Source: CAYLXC01 sp964387865
GTDB lineage: Bacteria; Patescibacteriota; Microgenomatia; Daviesbacterales; UBA10151
Direction: 5' to 3'
Assembly: GCA_964387865.1 (NCBI GenBank)
Contig: CAYLXC010000013.1
Location: 1 to 25,032, forward strand
DNA: 25,032 nucleotides
The notes under the pieces were generated by a model that saw nothing but the letters and a program-made list of their open reading frames with translations, searched no databases and had not been told where the DNA came from. Positions 20,637 to 25,032 of the stretch are shown piece after piece. The translations under genes and the position numbers were made by a program. The first letter of the stretch is position 1. Each line of letters begins with the position of its first letter.

Positions 20637-21251
20637 TTACCCATTGATTTTACTCTTCCCAAGTATACCTACAACCTTACCTAATAATCTAGTCTCCGGG
20701 TAAATTGGAATATTCTTGTACTTTGAATTTTCGGGTTTCAGATAAACTCGTCCATCATCATGAACAAATCTTTTAACAGCTGTCTCATCATCATTACGGG
20801 CCAAAACTATATCCCCATTTTTAAATTCTTTAGACTCACGAACTATTACTATATCTCCGTCATTAATGCCGGCTCCAATCATAGAATCCCCGGAGATTCT
20901 TACCAGACGGTCTTTTGAGGTTATTTGTACGTCGTCAACAACTTTCCATTCATTAATTTCATAGGCTTGCATATATGGACCTGCTGCACTTATACCTACA
21001 ATTGGAGCCATTTGTTTTAAACCCAACTCCTCTATGCCTTTTTTTAAAATCCTAATGGTTCTTGCTGTTCCTTCCTCTTTCTTTATATAACCTTTTTCCT
21101 CTAAAATTTTTAGGATATCCAAAACAGCCTGATTGGAAGAAACATCCAAAGATTGACGAAGTTCAGCTAAAGTCGGGGGGTAACCTGAATCAGAAATTGA
21201 TTTATATATCAGTTTTAAAACTTCCGCTTGGCGGACAGTAATTTTATCCAT
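20637..21251 (-). CDS. lexA: LexA-type SOS repressor
   Basis: A 204-aa repressor-protease. The N-terminal winged helix (VRQAEVLKLIYKSISDSGYPP, then LRQSLDVSSNQAVLDILKILEEKGYI) is LexA-like, and the C-terminal S24 peptidase has the Ala90-Gly91 cleavage site (ISAAGPY), nucleophile S123 (GDSMIGAGI) and general base K160 (ETAVKRF). All parts for RecA-stimulated self-cleavage are there. Start at 21251 is preferred to a TTG at 21257, because the -10 box is 9 nt upstream. It heads a tight operon with a methyltransferase, endonuclease and an unknown gene. It could be the cell's SOS regulator or a dedicated R-M controller; a genome-wide count of lexA copies would decide. Confidence 0.93.
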   Translation of the reverse strand: MDKITVRQAEVLKLIYKSISDSGYPPTLAELRQSLDVSSNQAVLDILKILEEKGYIKKEEGTARTIRILKKGIEELGLKQMAPIVGISAAGPYMQAYEINEWKVVDDVQITSKDRLVRISGDSMIGAGINDGDIVIVRESKEFKNGDIVLARNDDETAVKRFVHDDGRVYLKPENSKYKNIPIYPETRLLGKVVGILGKSKING

Positions 21252-21260
21252 AATCAATCC

Positions 21261-21290
21261 AATATACTGACTAAATAGTCAGTTTGTCAA
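21261..21290 (-). promoter_or_regulatory. lexA operon promoter (TTGACA-18-TATATT)
   Basis: TTGACA (21290-21285), 18-nt spacer, TATATT (21266-21261), 9 nt to the ATG at 21251. Start predicted about 2 nt before the ATG. The same hexamers and spacer length as the groESL promoter. Confidence 0.75.
21266..21283. promoter_or_regulatory. Probable LexA operator (SOS box-like)
   Basis: ACTGACTA-TT-TAGTCAGT on the minus strand, a perfect 8-bp inverted repeat filling the spacer between the -35 and -10 boxes. It has the CTG-N10-CAG form of the E. coli SOS box, though the interior differs. Location fits repression of the whole operon by its first product. Confidence 0.7.
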
Positions 21291-21366
21291 TATATCAATT
21301 TTTGGGAAATTTCTCCCCATATTTAACCACACTTGTGGCTAAAAGTATATTATTAGGAGCTAAAAG

Positions 21367-22170
21367 TCATCTTAGACTTAGTTTTTTGATTTGGCTTACT
21401 TCGTTTCTGAAAATTTCATCTAAAATATTAATGTCTGCTTCTGTTGTAGGAGTAAAAGTTTTCACAATGCTCTCAATATATTCTATCTTCTCCAAGAGAT
21501 ATTTATTTAATATTTCGATTCGTTTCTCACGATCCGTTTCATCGCTTGTTCTTTTTCTAACAAGCAAAATCTCAATTTCCTTTCTGATTTTATTTGAAAT
21601 ATCAGCATCTTTAAAAAGACGTTCAAATTCCATGGGGGGCTGGGAATTGTATTTTTCAATCCACAGCGCCGCAAATACAGGGCGAAGAACATAAAAATAT
21701 TTTTTTGATTTTATTTCTTTTTTCGCCAAATACATTTTATAGTTCGTATTTGCCATATGCAGATAATGATGTATACCTGTGCGAGGTGAATAAAACTTTG
21801 GCATTAAATTTCTAAGTTCTTGCGCAAAATTCCCATTTTCAATATATATTGTTGGACTTATAAGCCATTCAAATAAGAATCTGTTCGATTTCTTATATAA
21901 TTGCAATGCCTTCCTAATATCCCAACCGCTAAAATCCAATAGGCCATCCTGTGGGTACTCCAAAACATCCCGTTTGTCTCCAATGCTCAGATACCATTCG
22001 GGCGGACGGACATAAACAAAACGAATATCATAATCACTATCTATAGATTCAAATCCCCATGCTCTACTTCCAGACTCGACCGCATAGAGAATTTTTATTT
22101 TCTCTTTCCGCTCAATTGCTTTCAATTGTTTTAATATTCGGCCGGATTCGCTTGTGCTCTTATTTTTCAT
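21367..22170 (-). CDS. RlaP/YcgL-type nucleotidyltransferase
   Basis: A 267-aa protein whose N-terminal part has ESGSRAWGFESIDSDYDIRFVYV (polymerase-beta nucleotidyltransferase GS-x-A-WGF...SDYD motif) and an RKALQLYKKSNRFLFEWLISP helix typical of the COG3541/RlaP family, predicted to act in RNA repair or modification; substrate unproven. The ATG at 22170 is chosen over 22206 because TATAAT ends 7 nt upstream of it, within the longer reading frame. The two catalytic acids (DYD) are intact. It lies between lexA and tsaD but with its own promoter. Confidence 0.85.
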   Translation of the reverse strand: MKNKSTSESGRILKQLKAIERKEKIKILYAVESGSRAWGFESIDSDYDIRFVYVRPPEWYLSIGDKRDVLEYPQDGLLDFSGWDIRKALQLYKKSNRFLFEWLISPTIYIENGNFAQELRNLMPKFYSPRTGIHHYLHMANTNYKMYLAKKEIKSKKYFYVLRPVFAALWIEKYNSQPPMEFERLFKDADISNKIRKEIEILLVRKRTSDETDREKRIEILNKYLLEKIEYIESIVKTFTPTTEADINILDEIFRNEVSQIKKLSLR

Positions 22171-22177
22171 GATCAAA

Positions 22178-22183
22178 ATTATA
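22178..22183 (-). promoter_or_regulatory. RlaP-type gene -10 box (TATAAT)
   Basis: Perfect TATAAT 7 nt before the ATG at 22170, with a TTGCTA (22206-22201) exactly 17 nt further upstream as a moderate -35. Predicted leaderless start. Confidence 0.6.
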
Positions 22184-22269
22184 TTTCTTTGGGTCGATAT
22201 TAGCAACGGTTTACCTGCATTCTCGCGGATTAATAGCGCATCGGAAACATTAAGTAAAAACGCCTAATC

Positions 22270-22278
22270 TGTTAAAAT
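22270..22278 (+). promoter_or_regulatory. tsaD extended -10 promoter (TGT-TAAAAT)
   Basis: TG-T-TAAAAT then 6 nt (ATCCTT) to the ATG at 22285. Same layout as the yjbQ-like gene promoter. No -35 visible. Confidence 0.5.
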
Positions 22279-22284
22279 ATCCTT

Positions 22285-23529
22285 ATGCTAATCCTGGGTA
22301 TAGAGACTTCTTGTGATGAAACTGCTGCTGCAGTAGTGGAAAAGAGAGAAAATCGAGTACAAATTATATCCAATGTTGTGGCTTCGTCGGCTAAGTTACA
22401 AGCAAAATATGGGGGTGTAATTCCTGAACAGGCTGCAAGAGAACAGATACGGTCAATAATACCTGTGGTCGAGGAAGCATTAATCCAAGCCTACCTAACT
22501 CGTCATCCCCGATCTAATCGGGGATCCATAAATAATAACAAATTATTGGATTCCCGCCTGCGCGGGAATGACATGGTAAAAAATGTGGATGCCATTGCCG
22601 TAACATATGGCCCAGGTTTGATTGGTTCCCTCCTGGTAGGTGTTGAAACAGCAAAAACTTTAGCAACAGTTTGGAACAAACCACTAATTCCGGTAAACCA
22701 CCTTATCGGCCACTTTTATGCAAATTGGATCAATTACGTAGAAAGTAGTAAGTATAATGTAGTAAGGGAGGAAAAAAGGAAAACCCATACTACAAACTAC
22801 ATCCTACATACTACACCTTCTTTCCCCTGTCTCGGCCTGCTTGTTTCCGGCGGCCATACTGATCTGGTTATATTCACTAGCCATGGCAAATACAAATACC
22901 TTGGAGGAACCAGAGATGATGCTGCAGGTGAATGTTTTGATAAATGCGCACGCCTTTTAGGCCTTCCCTATCCCGGAGGACCTGAAATTTCCAAGCTTGC
23001 TAAAAAAGGAAGTTCAAAAGCTTTTGATCTCCCAAGACCAATGATAGATTCTGATGATTTTGATTTTTCATTTTCAGGCTTAAAAACAGCAGTAGCAAAT
23101 TTAATCAAAAATTGGCCTGTCATTCTGGAGCGAAGCGATAGAATCTTTACAAAGAAAAGATCCTATCAGCCACTGCGTGGCTTTCAGGATGACAAAAGGA
23201 GGGCAGACCTTGCTGCCTCCATTGAGGCTGCAATAATAGATGTTTTAGTTGAAAAAACTATCAGAGCAGCAAAAAAATACAAAATTGAACAAATTATGAT
23301 TGCAGGCGGTGTTGCCGCAAATCAGAAACTTTCATCCAATCTACAGAGACTCATTACCCATAACTCATTACCCATCACCTTACACATCCCTCCCCCTTAT
23401 CTTTGCACTGATAATGCTGCCATGATAGCTTCAGCTGCATTCTTCTTGCCTCGCCATCCGGCGGGTGTAAAACCAACTAAAAACCCTTTATCTCTCCAGG
23501 CAGACCCCAATCTTGCCCTAACCCACTAA
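22285..23529 (+). CDS. tsaD: tRNA threonylcarbamoyladenosine transferase TsaD with repeat-encoded insertions
   Basis: Essential tRNA t6A-forming enzyme. Landmarks are ILGIETSCDETAAAVV (N-terminus), metal ligands H139 and H143 in NHLIGH, LLVSGGHTDL (185-194), GGTRDDAAGECFDK, PYPGGP, FDFSFSGLKTAVAN, AGGVAANQKL and D376 in CTDNAAM. At 414 aa it is about 75 residues longer than usual (~340). The excess is in segments of palindromic repeat origin: residues 73-96, 278-304, a probable one at 151-180 (VESSKYN...THTTNYILHTT), and possibly 355-366 (LITHNSLPITL). All lie between conserved motifs, so the active site is intact. Its promoter is extended -10 and leaderless. Confidence 0.95.
   Translation: MLILGIETSCDETAAAVVEKRENRVQIISNVVASSAKLQAKYGGVIPEQAAREQIRSIIPVVEEALIQAYLTRHPRSNRGSINNNKLLDSRLRGNDMVKNVDAIAVTYGPGLIGSLLVGVETAKTLATVWNKPLIPVNHLIGHFYANWINYVESSKYNVVREEKRKTHTTNYILHTTPSFPCLGLLVSGGHTDLVIFTSHGKYKYLGGTRDDAAGECFDKCARLLGLPYPGGPEISKLAKKGSSKAFDLPRPMIDSDDFDFSFSGLKTAVANLIKNWPVILERSDRIFTKKRSYQPLRGFQDDKRRADLAASIEAAIIDVLVEKTIRAAKKYKIEQIMIAGGVAANQKLSSNLQRLITHNSLPITLHIPPPYLCTDNAAMIASAAFFLPRHPAGVKPTKNPLSLQADPNLALTH
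22502..22572. repeat. In-frame palindromic insert 1 in tsaD
   Basis: A 71-bp element: GTCATCCCCGATCTAATCGG to GGATTCCCGCCTGCGCGG plus GAATGAC, forming two hairpins whose outer arms GTCAT/ATGAC and GGATCC/GGATTC also match. The second hairpin (CCCGCCTGCGCGGG) resembles a motif spread in many bacterial genomes. It is read as residues 73-96. Confidence 0.8.
22738..22817. repeat. Probable in-frame repeat insert 2 in tsaD
   Basis: About 80 bp of GTAGTA/TACTAC text: GTAGTAAGTATAATGTAGTA on one side, CATACTACAAACTACATCC and TACATACTACACC on the other. The two halves are partly inverse, and the stretch encodes a low-complexity segment (about residues 152-178) absent from ordinary TsaD. Boundaries are uncertain. 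Confidence 0.5.
23118..23194. repeat. In-frame palindromic insert 3 in tsaD
   Basis: A 77-bp element with ends TGTCATTCTG and CAGGATGACA and inner GGAGCGAAGCGATAGAATCT against AGATCCTATCAGCCACTGCG. Same end rule (TGTCAT...ATGACA) as the other elements. Encodes residues 278-304. Confidence 0.75.
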
Positions 23530-23535
23530 TTCGAA

Positions 23536-23541
23536 TATACT
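23536..23541 (+). promoter_or_regulatory. valS -10 box (TATACT)
   Basis: TATACT followed by 6 nt and the ATG at 23548; predicted leaderless. It lies 6 nt after the tsaD stop, so valS probably has its own start site. Confidence 0.45.
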
Positions 23542-23547
23542 TACCCC

Positions 23548-25032
23548 ATGGACAAGGTCTACGATCAAACAAAAGTTGAAAAAAAATGGTATAAATTTTG
23601 GGAAGAGTCAGATTTTTTTAAACCTGAAATTAATCCAGATGGAAAACCATATACTATTATCCTTCCCCCACCAAATGCCAATGCCCCACTTCACTTTGGC
23701 CATGCCATGTATGTTGTTGAGGATATTTTAATTAGATATCACAGGATGCTTGGTGATGCCACTCTTTGGCTTCCCGGAGCAGATCATGCCGGATTTGAAA
23801 CTCAGGTTGTTTTTGAAAAACAGCTTGAAAGTCAAGGGAAATCTCGCTTTGACTATGACCAGGAAACACTTTATAAAATGATTTGGGACTTTGTACAAAA
23901 AAACAAAGGTGGCATGGAGAACCAACTTAGGAGACTTGGTTTTTCCCTTGATTGGTCAAGAGAAAAATTCACCCTTGATCCGGATATTATCAAGATTGTT
24001 TATAAAACATTTAAAAAGATGTTTGACGAGAGGCTAATATATAGGGATTATCGCTTGGTTAATTACTGTACTCGGGATGGAACATCATTTTCTGATCTGG
24101 AAGTAGCCCATGTAGAGCAAAAGGATCCACTATATTACCTCAAATATGGCCCTTTTGTGCTGGCAACTGTTCGCCCGGAAACAAAATTTGGTGACAGTGC
24201 AGTAGCTGTAAACCCCAATGACAAGCGCTATAAAGACTGGGTTGGTAAAGAAATTGAGGTTGAGGGTTTGTTGGGAAAATTTAAACTTAAGGTTATTGCA
24301 GATGATGTAATTGATCCGAACTTTGGTACCGGAGTTGCTAAAGTCACCCCTTCTATTGATTTCAAAGATTTTGAAATTGGCAAAAGACATAATTTAGAAA
24401 TGAAAATGATTGTGGGATTTGATGGTAAGCTAACCAGTATTGCTGCTCCTTACGCTGGTATGTATGTTAAGGAAGCCAGAAAAAAAGTTGCGGAAGATAT
24501 GCAAAAAAGAGGCCTAATTGAAAAAATTGATGAAGAATATACACATACGGTTTCTAAATGTTATAAATGCGGTACCACTCTTGAGCCCCTACCTTTAGAA
24601 CAGTGGTTTATCAAAATAGATACACTAGCCAAAAGAGCCCTTGAAGTTGTAAAAAAAGGTGAAATAGATTCCTCTGGAATAAAAATATTTCCCAAGAACT
24701 TTACTGATACATACTTTCAGTGGATGGAAAATATCAGAGATTGGAATATTAGTAGGCAGATTGTCTGGGGAATGCAGATTCCAGCTTGGTATTGTAAGGA
24801 TTGTAAAAAATGGATTGTAACTGAGGGAGAAACTCCTACAAAATGCCCTGATTGTGGGAATTCCTCTTTAGGAAGGGACTCTGATGTTTTCGATACTTGG
24901 TTCTCATCTGGTCAGTGGCCTTTTGCTACACTGCAAACCACAAAAAAAGGAGATTTCAAGAAGTTTTATCCCACTTCTGTTATGGAAACAGGCAGAGATA
25001 TTCTTTTTTTCTGGGTAGCCAGAATGATTATG
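23548..25032 (+). CDS. valS: Valyl-tRNA synthetase, N-terminal 495 codons (runs off window)
   Basis: Class I aminoacyl-tRNA synthetase charging tRNA-Val. The reading frame is open to the window edge. Features are the HIGH-type motif HFGH (residues 49-52, after TIILPPPNANAPL), LWLPGADHAGFETQ, the editing (CP1) domain with RPETKFGDSAVAVNP, Cys pairs that may bind Zn (CYKCGTTLEP and CKDCKKW...CPDCGN), and FDTWFSSGQWPF and ETGRDILFFWVARM. The KMSKS loop and anticodon domain lie beyond the edge. HFGH rather than HIGH is a common ValRS variant. An ATG right after a -10 box sets the start. Confidence 0.96.
   Translation, partial: MDKVYDQTKVEKKWYKFWEESDFFKPEINPDGKPYTIILPPPNANAPLHFGHAMYVVEDILIRYHRMLGDATLWLPGADHAGFETQVVFEKQLESQGKSRFDYDQETLYKMIWDFVQKNKGGMENQLRRLGFSLDWSREKFTLDPDIIKIVYKTFKKMFDERLIYRDYRLVNYCTRDGTSFSDLEVAHVEQKDPLYYLKYGPFVLATVRPETKFGDSAVAVNPNDKRYKDWVGKEIEVEGLLGKFKLKVIADDVIDPNFGTGVAKVTPSIDFKDFEIGKRHNLEMKMIVGFDGKLTSIAAPYAGMYVKEARKKVAEDMQKRGLIEKIDEEYTHTVSKCYKCGTTLEPLPLEQWFIKIDTLAKRALEVVKKGEIDSSGIKIFPKNFTDTYFQWMENIRDWNISRQIVWGMQIPAWYCKDCKKWIVTEGETPTKCPDCGNSSLGRDSDVFDTWFSSGQWPFATLQTTKKGDFKKFYPTSVMETGRDILFFWVARMIM

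Noticed and set aside
21284..21366. Further gene or RNA between lexA and the RlaP-type gene
   Set aside because: Only promoter sequence and about 70 nt of AT-rich DNA with no ORF or stable hairpin visible.
23728..24390. Minus-strand ORFs opposite valS
   Set aside because: valS is open and motif-rich across the whole stretch on plus.
1..25032. CRISPR array, tRNA or rRNA genes
   Set aside because: I found no spaced direct repeats, no cas1/cas2, and no tRNA-like GTTCGAATC or anticodon-arm pattern with paired acceptor ends. The Cas4-like nuclease alone is not evidence for CRISPR.
1..25032. Alternative genetic code (TGA read as Gly)
   Set aside because: TGA ends the PfkB, RelE and first cassette genes at sensible places, and no TGA interrupts long conserved frames.

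Overview
The window looks like part of a small-genome, AT-rich member of the Candidate Phyla Radiation (Patescibacteria), most likely a Microgenomates-type lineage. The evidence is its gene content: a VanW-domain protein, a DUF5678/retropepsin pair, a winged-helix nucleotidyltransferase, several small toxin-antitoxin loci, and an orphan anchored sugar-binding protein. TGA is used as a real stop (for example at the end of the PfkB gene), so the code is standard and not the recoded Gracilibacteria/Absconditabacteria code. A run of 100 Ns (7150-7249) marks a scaffold join inside the vanW gene, so this is probably a metagenome assembly.

Layout. 1-6061, mostly minus strand: partial YjbQ/UPF0047, groEL, groES (promoter with a CIRCE-like repeat), a nucleotidyltransferase; then murB on plus, and a NIF3-type small protein with a sugar-binding protein on minus. 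6098-10372: vanW (gapped), an AbrB antitoxin with a deleted VapC remnant, then the most unusual locus. This is a minus-strand RNA leader that I read as a SAM-clan riboswitch with a terminator/antiterminator switch. It sits ahead of three small unrecognised genes and a possible 23-codon ORF, all with strong Shine-Dalgarno sequences and near-constant 34-35 nt spacers. A retropepsin/DUF5678 pair and the broken tail of a second vanW copy follow. 10467-13450: PfkB kinase (probably adenosine kinase), adenosylhomocysteinase and a 2'-5' RNA ligase-like protein. 13433-15804: two Cys-containing PD-(D/E)XK nucleases around a Bro-N protein. 15831-16608: PIN remnant and a RelE/Phd module. 16670-17840: a secreted coiled-coil protein between direct repeats and hairpins. 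17837-21290: a four-gene operon of lexA, DNA methyltransferase, MvaI/BcnI-type endonuclease and an unknown 386-aa protein, with a perfect inverted repeat in the lexA promoter. 21367-25032: RlaP-type nucleotidyltransferase, tsaD and partial valS.

Three themes cut across the window. First, many genes have a -10 box 6-9 nt before the start codon, predicting leaderless mRNAs; the riboswitch cassette is the exception, with near-perfect Shine-Dalgarno sites. Second, ~70-100 bp palindromic elements (ends TGTCAT...ATGACA) have been absorbed in frame into proteins (nucleotidyltransferase, PfkB C-terminus, TsaD twice or more), and a related palindrome lies in the riboswitch P3 arm. Third, decayed gene pieces (two PIN toxins, a vanW tail) show active turnover of accessory genes.

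Functional links: SAH hydrolase plus the PfkB kinase would clear SAH and adenosine formed by methyltransferases, and a SAM-sensing RNA lies 2 kb away. The lexA-led operon would tie restriction-modification to DNA damage. All assignments come from reading the sequence and recalled family motifs; no database search was run.
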